DNA from: Halobacterium sp. KA-4 | GTDB taxonomy: Archaea; Halobacteriota; Halobacteria; Halobacteriales; Halobacteriaceae | NCBI RefSeq assembly: GCF_021028995.1 | Contig: NZ_JAJJZG010000020.1 | Span: forward strand, 1-52,222 | Direction: 5' to 3' | Length of the DNA stretch: 52,222 nt | Made by a program: the position numbers and the translations under genes | Shown here: one piece after another, positions 6,730-14,964 of the stretch | Layout: the number at the start of each line of letters is the position of its first letter | Numbering within the stretch: the stretch's first letter is position 1 | The notes under the pieces: generated by a model | Database searches by the model: none | Told to the model about the DNA's origin: nothing | What the model saw: the letters and a program-made list of their open reading frames with translations, nothing else

Positions 6730-8489
6730 TGAGCACCGTTGACGAAGTTTACGAGTACGGGCAGGACACCTTCAACGTCCCCGAACGCGGGGAGATCCGG
6801 ATAGAGGGCTGTCCGTCGTCCATCGGGGACCAGCTTCGTCGCGCATCTTTCACACAGCAGAGTCCCGGCGTCTTCACGAAGAGTCAAGCAGCACTCGACG
6901 GCGAGCAGGAGTACGAAGTCGTCACAGTTACCGTAGACGGCGACGAGAACGAGGTACTCCACGTCGAAGCGACGGACATCATCGGCGTCGTGAGCCTCAC
7001 ACCGTCGTCGAAGGTCCAGGTCGATCCGAAGATCGACTGGGAGCACATCTTCGATATGTTGCTGGCGGTCTACGACCAGAACCGTTCAATCGAATACCAC
7101 GGGATCCCGCTGCAGGACTTCCTCTCCGACGACATCCATCTCGACGATGTCTTCGTTGTGCTGGCGATCAACTACCTCGATGGGTTAGAGACGATCCACC
7201 GGCAGGGGTACATCCGCGACTTGGTTATCCGACGGCTCGACAGTCTGGACGGTCGGGGAGAGATCGACGTTGAACAGACGCTTATGAACCACGCGCGGGG
7301 GACGCTGGAGCCACACTGGATACGCAACGAGACCGAGTACGACAACGCCGCGAACTCGCTGCTTCACTACGCGGGGAAGACGCTACTTCGGCTCTTTCGA
7401 CAGAACTCTCACGAGAACGACCATCCTGCGTACGACCGTATCTTCTCAGAGGTTCACCGAGAGGTGGAGCGCCTGGAGAGTATGGGTGTTAACAGCGGGT
7501 TAGATCGGATGGACGCGTATCGACGTCTCTCGCTTAGCGACCTTCCGAAGCAGCGACGGTACTACCAGAAGGCGTTCGACGTCGCCAAGGCAGTGATGTC
7601 ATCGTCACTCGGCCAGCAACTCCGAGACGGCCCGCGAGAACTGGTCGTGGACTACGTTTTGAATATGGAGTCGCTGTTCGAGCAGTACTCCCAGGTCGTC
7701 ATTGAGCGGGAGCTCTCGTATATCAAGTCCTACGACCACCTCGGCGGCCTCGACGACGTGACGCCCGTCCGGTCACCCTCCGTGAATCCGTTCGAGGGAG
7801 AGGGTCAGATCTACCACGAACCGGACCACGCGCTACAGGAGGGCGACCAGACACTAGCTGTACTGGACTCGAAATACTACGCAGAAGGCCACGACCCGGT
7901 GAAGGAGTCTCCATCCCGATCTCGGTTGTTCAGCTACGCCTACCTTCTCCACGCTGACCGGCTTGCATTCCTGTGCCCGCTACTCGAACCGAAGCGTCGT
8001 CGAGTCGCCCAGACCGGAGCCGAACTGCAGATCGTCTCACCCGAGCAGTCGTTCACTCTAGATGGATACGGCGACGTCGTCCACAACTACCTACACGACG
8101 TCCTCGTCGAGAAATCTGCTGAACTCGAAGCCTTCCGAGCTGTCGCAGAGAATCGCCTGTGCCTCGACGGTGTCGAAGAGACTGCCCTGAGCGAAGCGAC
8201 ATCGATGAGCGGTCCGTTTACGTTCAAAGATACTCGAGATTTCTCGCTTCGCGTCCTCAAGGCCGCTGCCGACGAACACTCGTGGGAAGTTCGCAATCGG
8301 TACGACCTAGAGCAAGACGGTGACTGGACGCGAGAACAGATCGAGACGCGCTGTGAACAGCGCTACGAGCATACGACGACGTGCGTACCGGTGTTCTGTC
8401 GCGAGCACGGGCAGGAGTGGATCGACCTCTACTTCCTCCAGAACGGATCCGATGAAGTGGAGAAAGAAGGACCGCTGAAACTGCTCTAG
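6729..8489 (+). CDS. McrC-like nuclease subunit
   Basis: This 586-residue protein has an N-terminal McrC-type region followed by a PD-(D/E)xK nuclease core. The core shows HEPDHAL (about residues 365-371), the D-x-K of LAVLDSKYYAEG (about 379-390) and a downstream helix. It would be the DNA-cutting partner of the McrB-like ATPase in a type IV-like restriction system against modified DNA. The final ~100 residues (from about 485) extend beyond a usual McrC of roughly 350-450 residues and may be an extra specificity domain. The start overlaps the mcrB stop, so the genes are coupled. Confidence 0.8.
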   Translation: MSTVDEVYEYGQDTFNVPERGEIRIEGCPSSIGDQLRRASFTQQSPGVFTKSQAALDGEQEYEVVTVTVDGDENEVLHVEATDIIGVVSLTPSSKVQVDPKIDWEHIFDMLLAVYDQNRSIEYHGIPLQDFLSDDIHLDDVFVVLAINYLDGLETIHRQGYIRDLVIRRLDSLDGRGEIDVEQTLMNHARGTLEPHWIRNETEYDNAANSLLHYAGKTLLRLFRQNSHENDHPAYDRIFSEVHREVERLESMGVNSGLDRMDAYRRLSLSDLPKQRRYYQKAFDVAKAVMSSSLGQQLRDGPRELVVDYVLNMESLFEQYSQVVIERELSYIKSYDHLGGLDDVTPVRSPSVNPFEGEGQIYHEPDHALQEGDQTLAVLDSKYYAEGHDPVKESPSRSRLFSYAYLLHADRLAFLCPLLEPKRRRVAQTGAELQIVSPEQSFTLDGYGDVVHNYLHDVLVEKSAELEAFRAVAENRLCLDGVEETALSEATSMSGPFTFKDTRDFSLRVLKAAADEHSWEVRNRYDLEQDGDWTREQIETRCEQRYEHTTTCVPVFCREHGQEWIDLYFLQNGSDEVEKEGPLKLL

Positions 8490-8493
8490 CTCG

Positions 8494-8877
8494 TTAGAAC
8501 GGAGCGACGAGCCAGTCTCCCTCTTCTTTCCGTTCGAGTTGTGGGCCGAATACCTGCTGCAGAGAGTGCAGTGCATCGTTATAGCGGAGGTCGTAGGTCT
8601 TCCCGCTTCGGTGGAACGACCCTTCGACGACGAACTGAACGGTCGGGCTTTGATACTCCAGGTCATTCGCTCGTTGATCCATTGCACGGGCGAGTTCGTC
8701 TGCTACGTCACCGTCCTCGAACGCGTCACCCAGTCCGACGACGCTCACCTTGTCTGGTACGTCATCGTCCTTGAGACGCTTGATGAACTCCTCGACCGGC
8801 ATCTGGTGGTCGAACACGTTATACTCCCCTTCGACGATGATGTTGTATCGTCCGGGAATTTGGCCTGGTCCTGCCAT
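8494..8877 (-). CDS. Hypothetical 127-residue protein, convergent with mcrC
   Basis: I do not recognise a family. The chosen start (ATG at 8877, MAGPGQIPGRYNIIVEGEYN) is preferred over the in-frame 9078 because the upstream part overlaps a divergent gene. A TATA-like TTACTTAATG on the minus strand (about 8902-8911) is suitably placed. The protein is mixed alpha/beta, has no membrane segment and ends only 4 nt from the mcrC stop. An accessory role in the McrBC module is possible from position only. Confidence 0.5.
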   Translation of the reverse strand: MAGPGQIPGRYNIIVEGEYNVFDHQMPVEEFIKRLKDDDVPDKVSVVGLGDAFEDGDVADELARAMDQRANDLEYQSPTVQFVVEGSFHRSGKTYDLRYNDALHSLQQVFGPQLERKEEGDWLVAPF

Positions 8878-8977
8878 TCGTTGAAGTACGTTTCTCCTCG
8901 GCTCATTAAGTAACTGTGCTGTCAGACGCACGAACTGGGGGAGAAAGTATTCAACGTGAACTGACGTTTGTAATCGT

Positions 8978-9175
8978 ATGTCGGCAGAGCCCGAGGAACT
9001 GATTGCACTCCCGTTCATCATCGTGGTCGGCCTTGCAATCGTCGCTGCCGTCTGGATCGGCGGTAACGGCGGCGACATAAGCTGGATTTCGGACGTGGTT
9101 CAGAACCTCACCCTACCCGCAATCGTCGTCGGTCTGCTTATCGCGGCCGGTGCTGCGATCATAAACGCTCTCTGA
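8978..9175 (+). CDS. Small two-helix membrane protein
   Basis: This 65-residue protein has two hydrophobic segments, about residues 10-27 (LPFIIVVGLAIVAAVWIGG) and 45-64 (LPAIVVGLLIAAGAAIINAL), separated by a short Gly/Asp loop. No family is recognised. It is transcribed divergently from the 127-residue gene, with about 100 bp between them. Small hydrophobic proteins near defence genes are sometimes effectors, but nothing here shows that. Confidence 0.5.
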   Translation: MSAEPEELIALPFIIVVGLAIVAAVWIGGNGGDISWISDVVQNLTLPAIVVGLLIAAGAAIINAL

Positions 9176-9265
9176 CCCCCGTAGCCACACCTGTTCAATT
9201 GACGGGAGGTCGTTGGTGAAAACGGATTCAATCGAATGTGACGTCGGCGGTACCGTCTGTCTGAA

Positions 9266-9403
9266 TTACTCTTGGGCGAGTTCCTCGTAGATCTCCTCGT
9301 GGTCTTCGAGGTCCTGCCGCCCAAGGAACCGGATGAGATACCGCCGGGCCTCCTCGGCGGACATCTCGCTAGGAGACAGTCGTTGATCATCTTCTACGAT
9401 CAT
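9266..9403 (-). CDS. Small acidic 45-residue protein
   Basis: A minus-strand frame from ATG at 9403 to TAA at 9266 encodes MIVEDDQRLSPSEM then EEARRYLIRFLGRQDLEDHE. Its haloarchaeal composition (acidic, third-position G/C) contrasts with the basic antisense frames. It could be a complete small protein or the C-terminal remnant of a larger gene cut by the adjacent MITE at 9461. No function is recognised. Confidence 0.4.
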   Translation of the reverse strand: MIVEDDQRLSPSEMSAEEARRYLIRFLGRQDLEDHEEIYEELAQE

Positions 9404-9460
9404 CCTCGACGGCCGCTCTCGCTCCCATCCGGACGAGCTGTTTTGGGTTCCGATTTATCC

Positions 9461-9582
9461 GGCTCTGTTGAAACCCTATTAGTCAGATACTATTTTCGGT
9501 GAAACATCTGTTAGGTAGGTATGCCTACCTACCGGCTGATTCAGCAGGAAAGTTATCGAATTAATAGGAGTTCAACAGAGCC
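9461..9582. mobile_element. MITE-like element 1, 122 bp
   Basis: The ends are inverted repeats beginning GGCTCTGTTGAA (9461-9472 and the complement at 9571-9582), extending imperfectly to about 22 bp (CCTATTA motifs). No coding capacity is present. An internal perfect hairpin TAGGTAGG-TATG-CCTACCTA is centred near 9522. The same termini bound a second element at 14443-14551, so the pair is probably mobilised by one halobacterial transposase not seen here. No target duplication is clear. Confidence 0.65.
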
Positions 9583-9607
9583 TCTCTGGCACAAGATTAG
9601 CGATGCA

Positions 9608-10327
9608 TCACAGTGCACGTAGGTGAGATGGTTCTTCCAGTTCTAACCGGAGAGAGGGATAACAGTTGTAGTCAATACCGTTGACGTCGAGCGTTTCCAA
9701 CGCGATCTCCTCAGCGCGCTCGTTCCACTCGGGCATCTCTTTTTCTAGGAGGTCTCGCGTAACTACGATGACTACAGAGTCGGTAGGCGGGTAGCCGGTG
9801 TTGTGGTCTGCGAGTGTTTCGTCGTCGCCGCAGTCCCAGTCGGCGATTGTATCGTCTGGGAGGTTGACGACGATCAGCTCTTTTGGGTCCTCGTCTTCCT
9901 GTGGTTCGGCTTCCCGGTCGTGGACGATGTCGCCGTAGATGAATTCGAATTCATCTAGTTCGTCGTCCTCAGTGTCGTCACGTTCCTCGGAATCGGACTC
10001 TAGCTCTGAGTCTCCTTCCGCTCTCGGGTGCTCGTTCTCTTGGTCTTCCTCATCGGACTCGGCTTCTTCTTGCGGTGCGTCGTCCGGTTTGGAATCGGCT
10101 GGAACGCCAATCACGCCACCGCCTCCGCCGCCGCTCCCTCGCGTCTCATCAGTATCGTCAGCGGCATCCGGGTCGGTACTCGGTGTCTCTTCGTCGTCAC
10201 GCTCTGACTGGGTGGCGTCCCCGATTCCAGTCTGCTGAGTGTCGTCGGCCTCTGGTTGGTTCTCTGGCAGCTCCTCGTCGGCGTCCTCTCTGTACTGTTC
10301 TGGCGGACTTCCAGTTCGGTTACCCAT
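9608..10327 (-). CDS. Highly acidic protein with Gly-rich linker, unknown function
   Basis: Of 239 residues, about 1-130 are low-complexity Asp/Glu/Ser/Thr sequence interrupted by a run of glycines (GSGGGGGGVIGV near 66-77), as in a flexible tether. The C-terminal ~105 residues (from FEFIYGDIVHD) look like a small folded alpha/beta domain. No family is recognised. The ATG lies 2 nt after the stop of the DUF6610/TGT-like gene, so they form one operon. The antisense strand carries a long Ser-rich shadow frame that is not a gene. Confidence 0.55.
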   Translation of the reverse strand: MGNRTGSPPEQYREDADEELPENQPEADDTQQTGIGDATQSERDDEETPSTDPDAADDTDETRGSGGGGGGVIGVPADSKPDDAPQEEAESDEEDQENEHPRAEGDSELESDSEERDDTEDDELDEFEFIYGDIVHDREAEPQEDEDPKELIVVNLPDDTIADWDCGDDETLADHNTGYPPTDSVVIVVTRDLLEKEMPEWNERAEEIALETLDVNGIDYNCYPSLRLELEEPSHLRAL

Positions 10328-10329
10328 AG

Positions 10330-11151
10330 TTATGTCTCCGTAGGATTGCTCGTAAGACGCGTCTCGGTGCTTTCCTGAGCGAAGTCGCCGAGTTCGGCTT
10401 GGACGCTGAACAGCGCCTTGTTTGTCTCGGCGGCCCAGTCGCTGTACTTCTGACGGCTAAATCCGACTTCACTTGCCTGGCAATTCACAAGCCACTGATT
10501 GACGCCGGTGGCGGCGACGACTTCTCGCGGACAGTCTCGAAGAGTGTCCTTAGCCAGCCGCCCGATGAGCAGAACCCCGGTTGGATTGACGACATCAACG
10601 AGCCGAGTGACATCCTCGACAACCATCTCTCCAGACGGGTACTGGGTGACGTCGAACGCGCAGTACGACAGCCCAAGGTCCATGAAGATCTCGCGGCACC
10701 GCTCGAAGTGCCATTCTTCCCAGCCCTTTGCGATAGGGATGATCCGTGTCGGTAGGTCGCTCCGTGCCCGGACACGCTCGGTGACCTCGCGCGTCCACCG
10801 TAGGCACTTATCGATCTCTTCGAGTTGTTCGCGCTTGGTCATCGTGTGCTCGTACACCCACCGATCACTCGGAATGTAGAACGCGGGTTTGAGTGCTTCA
10901 ACGCGCTCAACCTCGTCGTCTGGCCGCCGGCCGTACAGCAGATCGTCGTCCTCAACGTTGGCGAGGATGAGCTTCTGCTGGGACGAGAGCATCGCGTCCA
11001 TAGCTGCTGGGCGATTCACGAACCAGGCGGCATTGGTGAAGGTTGTGAAGAGGAACGGCGCATCATCGTGGCCGCCAAAGAGCCGGCGGTGATGCTTGTC
11101 TCTCGGTTTGAACTTCGGGATGGCGCCATGGGGTAACTCGTCGGCTGGCAT
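10330..11151 (-). CDS. DUF6610-like protein, possible TGT/DpdA relative
   Basis: This 273-residue protein resembles from memory the DUF6610 family. Its core (LPTRIIPIAKGWEEWHFERC, then LSYCAFDVTQYPSGEMVV and VLLIGRLAKD) has the beta-alpha repeat pattern and Gly-rich strand expected of a tRNA-guanine transglycosylase-type barrel. TGT relatives exchange guanine for deazaguanine bases, and the DpdA branch does so in DNA. I cannot place the two catalytic aspartates with certainty, so enzymatic activity is inference. No preQ0 synthesis genes occur in the window. It is the first gene of an operon with the acidic protein downstream. Confidence 0.45.
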   Translation of the reverse strand: MPADELPHGAIPKFKPRDKHHRRLFGGHDDAPFLFTTFTNAAWFVNRPAAMDAMLSSQQKLILANVEDDDLLYGRRPDDEVERVEALKPAFYIPSDRWVYEHTMTKREQLEEIDKCLRWTREVTERVRARSDLPTRIIPIAKGWEEWHFERCREIFMDLGLSYCAFDVTQYPSGEMVVEDVTRLVDVVNPTGVLLIGRLAKDTLRDCPREVVAATGVNQWLVNCQASEVGFSRQKYSDWAAETNKALFSVQAELGDFAQESTETRLTSNPTET

Positions 11152-11269
11152 GAGTAACGGTGCGACTAGATCTTGGTCTCCAACTGGGGCGGCATTTTCA
11201 CCGCGTCAGTGCCTGAGGGCCGATTCACATCCGGAATGAGGATGGCAGCGGTATTATATATCCGTATAC

Positions 11270-11337
11270 ACACTCATTTACGAGTGTCTAAGCGTATGAC
11301 TAGAAACATTTATTGAAGCAACCTCATTTGTGGTTGC
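11270..11337. promoter_or_regulatory. Promoter and two inverted repeats before the TrmB-like gene
   Basis: A TATA-like TTTATT at 11309-11314 is centred about 27 bp before the ATG at 11339, so the transcript is leaderless. Two perfect 6-bp inverted repeats flank it: ACACTC/GAGTGT (11270-11287) upstream and GCAACC/GGTTGC (11318-11337) between TATA and start. Both sit where a regulator would block transcription, suggesting autoregulation. Confidence 0.55.
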
Positions 11338-11338
11338 T

Positions 11339-12097
11339 ATGAGTCAAGGAGAACAGTCGCTTGAGAAAGCCGATGTACCTCTTCAGGACGTCATGGGCTG
11401 GGGGAAGAATCACGCGGCTGCGTATCGGTGTCTAGTTGACAAAGGCCCCTTGGAGGCAGGTGAGGTTGTTGTACGAACGGATATCCCACGCGGCCGCATC
11501 TACGACGTGCTGGAAGACTTAGTTGAAGAAGGCGCTGCTACGTTCCGGGAGCGGAATCCGAGACGATACTACGCGCAGAATCCAGAGGGACTCATCCAAG
11601 AACGAAAAGAGGATTTTGACGACAAGGCGAGCGAACTCATCGAAACGTTGGGAAATGCTTACCAGCTCAATCTACCGGACGAATCAGGGGATTCTGCGTG
11701 GATTCTCGGTGGTCGATCTGGCACCGTTCGAAAGCTCCGGGAGCTGCTGGAGGAGGCCCAGGACAGCGTGAGAGCACTAGAGCCCGATCCTCGATGGTGC
11801 GAAACGAGCGATCATCGAGTGTTTGAGAAACTTCACAGAGAGGATGTTGAACTGAAACCCGTAATTTGGAGCGCACGCCAGGATACGTTAGAAGAGATAG
11901 CGTCGTTCAACTACCCGGTCTGGGAGCACAAGGAGCTCAACAAGATGTTCTACGTGATCGATGAGAAGCACGTCGTTTTCCAGATGGGCGGCGATACAGG
12001 GGTCGTGTTCTCGGATGCTACCATAGCAAAGGTTTTTGCCAGAGAGTTCGAAGGGATATTTAAGTACGCCGAAAAGTTCGACCGCAACAATGCATAG
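11339..12097 (+). CDS. TrmB-family transcriptional regulator
   Basis: This 252-residue protein has an N-terminal winged helix typical of TrmB regulators (about 20-85, LEAGEVVVRTDIPRGRIYDV then LVEEGAATFRERNPRRYY). A short coiled coil follows, then a C-terminal phospholipase-D-like sensor domain (AWILGGRSGTVRKLRELLEE, MFYVIDEKHVVFQM). TrmB proteins usually sense sugars, but members in mobile islands often regulate neighbouring genes. The stop overlaps the YwgA-like gene by 8 nt (ATGCATAG), tying the two together. The start at 11339 fits the TATA element; an upstream GTG at 11330 is less likely. Confidence 0.75.
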   Translation: MSQGEQSLEKADVPLQDVMGWGKNHAAAYRCLVDKGPLEAGEVVVRTDIPRGRIYDVLEDLVEEGAATFRERNPRRYYAQNPEGLIQERKEDFDDKASELIETLGNAYQLNLPDESGDSAWILGGRSGTVRKLRELLEEAQDSVRALEPDPRWCETSDHRVFEKLHREDVELKPVIWSARQDTLEEIASFNYPVWEHKELNKMFYVIDEKHVVFQMGGDTGVVFSDATIAKVFAREFEGIFKYAEKFDRNNA

Positions 12098-12542
12098 GAA
12101 ACTACTCCCACTCGCCCTGATGTATGCTGGCGATGGCGAGCCTATTGAGGGTCGGACACGTCTACAGAAGCTCGTTTTCCTGATGCAGAAGCGTCTAGAA
12201 GAAGCGGGGGAGGATCCACTTCAGTCGGACGATTATGAGTTCATTCCGTATGACTACGGCCCGTTCTCCAAGGAGCTCTACGACGATCTGGACGAGACCA
12301 TAGCACGCGGTATGGTGGAAGGCCGGGAAGAAGATCTTGGCGAGGACAAGGTAAAGTACGACTACGAGATTCAAGACCAAGGGAAGCAGTGGGTCAGGGA
12401 CCAGCTCTCGAAAGAAGAAGCGCAACGAATTCTCGAACTTGCAGAGGATATTAAAGACGAGTACGGTGATGTCTATCTCTCGGATCTGATTGATGAAGTG
12501 TACTCACGGTATCCGAAATACGCTGAGAATAGTATCTACTGA
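12090..12542 (+). CDS. YwgA/Panacea-like protein, copy 1
   Basis: This 150-residue protein starts MHRKLLPLALMYAGDG and contains the signature GRTRLQKLVFLMQKRLEEAG followed by F-P-Y-D-Y-G-P-F-S. It is a YwgA-like protein related to the Panacea/SocA-type antitoxin domain. A helical C-terminus ends YAENSIY. A clear homologue lies at 19673-20134, sharing GKTRLQKLAFLL, YDYGPFSK, LSLRDLIERVY and the TENSVY end. It overlaps the TrmB-like gene by 8 nt and is probably co-translated. Panacea proteins neutralise varied toxins, but no separate toxin is evident here, so the role is open. Confidence 0.55.
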   Translation: MHRKLLPLALMYAGDGEPIEGRTRLQKLVFLMQKRLEEAGEDPLQSDDYEFIPYDYGPFSKELYDDLDETIARGMVEGREEDLGEDKVKYDYEIQDQGKQWVRDQLSKEEAQRILELAEDIKDEYGDVYLSDLIDEVYSRYPKYAENSIY

Positions 12543-12910
12543 CCAGGTGGTCTTTAGAACAGCTGTAACCGGAGGGTCAAGTCCGCGGGCGTGTAGGTAT
12601 GGGCCAATCGACGAGCATTGTGACCAAAGACCCAGTCGAGTCAAAAGGAACTCTCAACGGCAGCATCTAGATCTCTGAGCGCCTGATTCGACGGCTCAAT
12701 AGACGGGACACAGTGATCCAGGCATTTCTGGGATTGAACGTACATCTCGACACGCGTCGCCGTCTCTGCAGCAACAGCCTGTGCGGACCAAAGGCAGCCT
12801 GATTAACCCGAGCTGCATCCTTGTCGTCATATGAACTGCCCCCGAATCGGGCAGCCGCAGAACGGATCGCTCCGTAACCGCTTTGTCGTGCGAATATCAC
12901 GACTTACGTA
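12543..12910. other. Intergenic region with a probable gene remnant on the minus strand
   Basis: The minus strand reads AAETATRVEMYVQSQKCLD... to SSF and stops at 12641. A preceding segment in another frame (from about 12900, GYGAIRSAAARFGG) also has coding-like composition. The two halves suggest a frameshifted relic of an unknown gene, with no start codon that gives one continuous frame. No promoter or repeat stands out in the rest. Confidence 0.35.
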
Positions 12911-13561
12911 ATGGCAGATATCGGGCGATGGGTCGTCTGGGGTCTCCTTCCGTCAGTAATTGGCGGACTCCTCCTTAACGCCATCTTCCCCTTTGATTCG
13001 ATCAACAGCGAAATCTTCGCAGTCGTACTGACGGATCCGATACTACGAACCGGCGCGTTAATCGTCGTACTCGTTGCTCCCGTGTACTTCGGCATGAGAT
13101 ACATCATCGGGCTTGTCTCCTCCCTGGTAAATCGGCGGCGAGAGATTCAGAAAAGCAACTCACCAAGCGTATACAGCAGCACCTCTAAACCGAGTAAGCT
13201 TACGTGGTACGGTGTCGTCCGGCACTACGGCGCGGACTGGTACGTGGCAGTGGGTGAACCACGTCGTGGGAGTGAGAAGTACGCGTACATCGAGAAAGGG
13301 CCGTGCTGTCCGAACTGTCAAACGGAGATGCTCCACCGGAATAAGACGCGACTCTTCATTCTGAAACGACGTATCTGGTTGTGCCCGGAGTGCGAAACGG
13401 TCGTTGATCGGCCGGATGAGATGCTGTTCGAAGAGAAACGTGGCGTGAAGAATGTAGTCGAGAAGCACGTAATGGCTGCTCTCTCTTCCGATGACCCGGT
13501 GGAATACATCGAGTCAGTGGATGGGTTCGATACTGGGCGGTGGGGGAAGCGACTCCCCTAA
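12911..13561 (+). CDS. Membrane protein with C-terminal zinc ribbon
   Basis: This 216-residue protein has two N-terminal membrane segments (about residues 5-25, WVVWGLLPSVIGGLLLNAI, and 47-70, GALIVVLVAPVYFGMRYIIG). After these comes a soluble domain with C-P-N-C and C-P-E-C pairs (about 137-140 and 158-161) that should bind one zinc. The family is not recognised. Membrane anchoring plus a zinc ribbon on the cytoplasmic side would suit a sensor or effector. It stands alone between a gene remnant and the convergent HEPN-like gene, with stops 35 bp apart. Confidence 0.55.
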   Translation: MADIGRWVVWGLLPSVIGGLLLNAIFPFDSINSEIFAVVLTDPILRTGALIVVLVAPVYFGMRYIIGLVSSLVNRRREIQKSNSPSVYSSTSKPSKLTWYGVVRHYGADWYVAVGEPRRGSEKYAYIEKGPCCPNCQTEMLHRNKTRLFILKRRIWLCPECETVVDRPDEMLFEEKRGVKNVVEKHVMAALSSDDPVEYIESVDGFDTGRWGKRLP

Positions 13562-13596
13562 TTAAGAAGCAGTTGACAAACTACCCAGTGTCAGGA

Positions 13597-14337
13597 CTAC
13601 TCCCGTCCGCGTTCGGTCACGTACCGGTCCTTAATCGAATCATCATCGTACGTCGCCGGGCCGTCCAACCATTCAAATCCGAATTCCTCCTCAATCACCC
13701 GGAGACAATTCTCAACAGACAACTGGTCACCGACGGTGAACTCGACTCCATACCACGAATCTGAAAGAGAGCTCAGTAACGTCTTCGCACAAACCGAAGC
13801 GTGATCGTGGACAGCGTAGCTCCACTCAGTGAAATACGCGAAATTATGAGACACATCGTTTCTGCATTGCCGGATAAACTGCGCAAGACGCACCTCCTTA
13901 CCAGACAATTCCCCGTCCTCGTACGCCTCGGTAATCAACGGAGAAAGGTCGTTATCAACTCCGAGTCGGTCCTCTAACGCGTGTTGGAGGAACGACCCAG
14001 TTCGCGTCAGGACGGACGTGACGTGATTCTGAGACAGTAACAAGTCAATTTCGTAGAGTTCGATGATGAAGAATGTGAGATTCTCGTCTGCTTCATCAAG
14101 AACTGCGATTAGTGCCGACGAGATTAACGCGACCGGGTTTCTGCGGCCGCGTTCCTTCAGTTCGGCTCCGAGGCGTTTCTTTTGTTCTTCCTCGTCAAAG
14201 ACAGTGAGGTGCTCGCCGCGATTCAGCCGGTAGTCGTCCGGGATGTCGAGCTCTTCCGGCTCGGTTTCGTACACCCACCGGAGTTTTCCTACGTACCCAT
14301 GAATCAGGTGCCATTCTCGTGCAGTGTAATTCTCCAT
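13597..14337 (-). CDS. HEPN-domain protein, putative RNase
   Basis: This 246-residue helical protein contains FIRQCRNDVSHNFAYF (about 161-176). The R-N-D-V-S-H core is an RX4H motif with the N and D that typify HEPN RNase active sites. HEPN proteins act in toxin-antitoxin, CRISPR and abortive-infection systems by cutting RNA. No MNT or other obvious antitoxin adjoins it. A TATA-like GAATATCTG lies about 29 bp upstream of the ATG at 14337. A MITE-end-like sequence (CTCTGTTGAAACA, 14380-14392) lies just outside the promoter. Function as an RNase is inferred from the motif. Confidence 0.55.
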   Translation of the reverse strand: MENYTAREWHLIHGYVGKLRWVYETEPEELDIPDDYRLNRGEHLTVFDEEEQKKRLGAELKERGRRNPVALISSALIAVLDEADENLTFFIIELYEIDLLLSQNHVTSVLTRTGSFLQHALEDRLGVDNDLSPLITEAYEDGELSGKEVRLAQFIRQCRNDVSHNFAYFTEWSYAVHDHASVCAKTLLSSLSDSWYGVEFTVGDQLSVENCLRVIEEEFGFEWLDGPATYDDDSIKDRYVTERGRE

Positions 14338-14442
14338 TCCTTACGAGTTCGCACTCCCGTACAGATATTCAACTTTCAGTTCTCTGTTGAAACACACTAG
14401 TTCGGTACAGTCTGTGATGAAACAGCCAGTATGTAGAATTAC

Positions 14443-14551
14443 GGCCCTGTTGAAATCCTATGTGGCTGACAAGTGGCAAGTGCTGAATAGAGAGGGTCTA
14501 CTTAACGACCTCCGACAGAATCTGTTGACCTATGAGGATTTCAACAGAGCC
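14443..14551. mobile_element. MITE-like element 2, 109 bp
   Basis: The ends are inverted: GGCCCTGTTGAAATCCTA on the left and, on the minus strand, GGCTCTGTTGAAATCCT on the right. These match the termini of the element at 9461-9582. The interior is non-coding and differs between the copies. An isolated extra terminus (CTCTGTTGAAACA, 14380-14392) suggests a third, decayed copy. Confidence 0.6.
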
Positions 14552-14964
14552 ATTTATCCGTGTTCGATTGATATCGAACACCGACTCCCAGTTCACATCG
14601 AGAGCAGCACCTCGACGACGTGCTCACCGTGCCCGCTCCAGAGTCTTTGGCGAAGCGGAGAGGTCGCGTTCGAAGCGGTCAGCTAAGTTATTGCTCATAC
14701 GTAGATTGTTGTACAGGTGTACAGCCCTATCTCCCTCAAAATTTCTGGGTGAGATTGGGAGGCTTGAAGACAGCTTGAGCAGCCATCCAAAGGTCTAATT
14801 TGTGGTGCGGCCAATTAACTGTCGAGCGCAACGGTGCTGCGTAGAGCCTGTGTGACTATGTCCCGGAAGCCTGGCGGTGCAAGCCAACAGGCGTCGAAGA
14901 CGGACGTGGGCACAGGAAACGCACCGATTTTTCGATTCTACGGTACGGAGAGCTGCTACCGGGC
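14552..14964. other. Intergenic region between MITE 2 and the methyltransferase
   Basis: There is no convincing gene. A perfect inverted repeat GTTCGAT-TGAT-ATCGAAC lies at about 14562-14579. A 37-codon plus-strand frame at 14858-14971 (MSRKPGGASQQASK...) overlaps the methyltransferase end but has no promoter or known motif. Composition suggests degraded mobile-element sequence. Confidence 0.4.

Noticed and set aside
9100-9390. 96-codon basic minus-strand frame
   Set aside because: Composition is Arg/Ser-rich, unlike haloarchaeal proteins; it overlaps both a membrane protein and a better small frame.
9939-10238. 99-codon Ser-rich plus-strand frame
   Set aside because: It is the antisense of the acidic repeats in the 9608-10327 gene.
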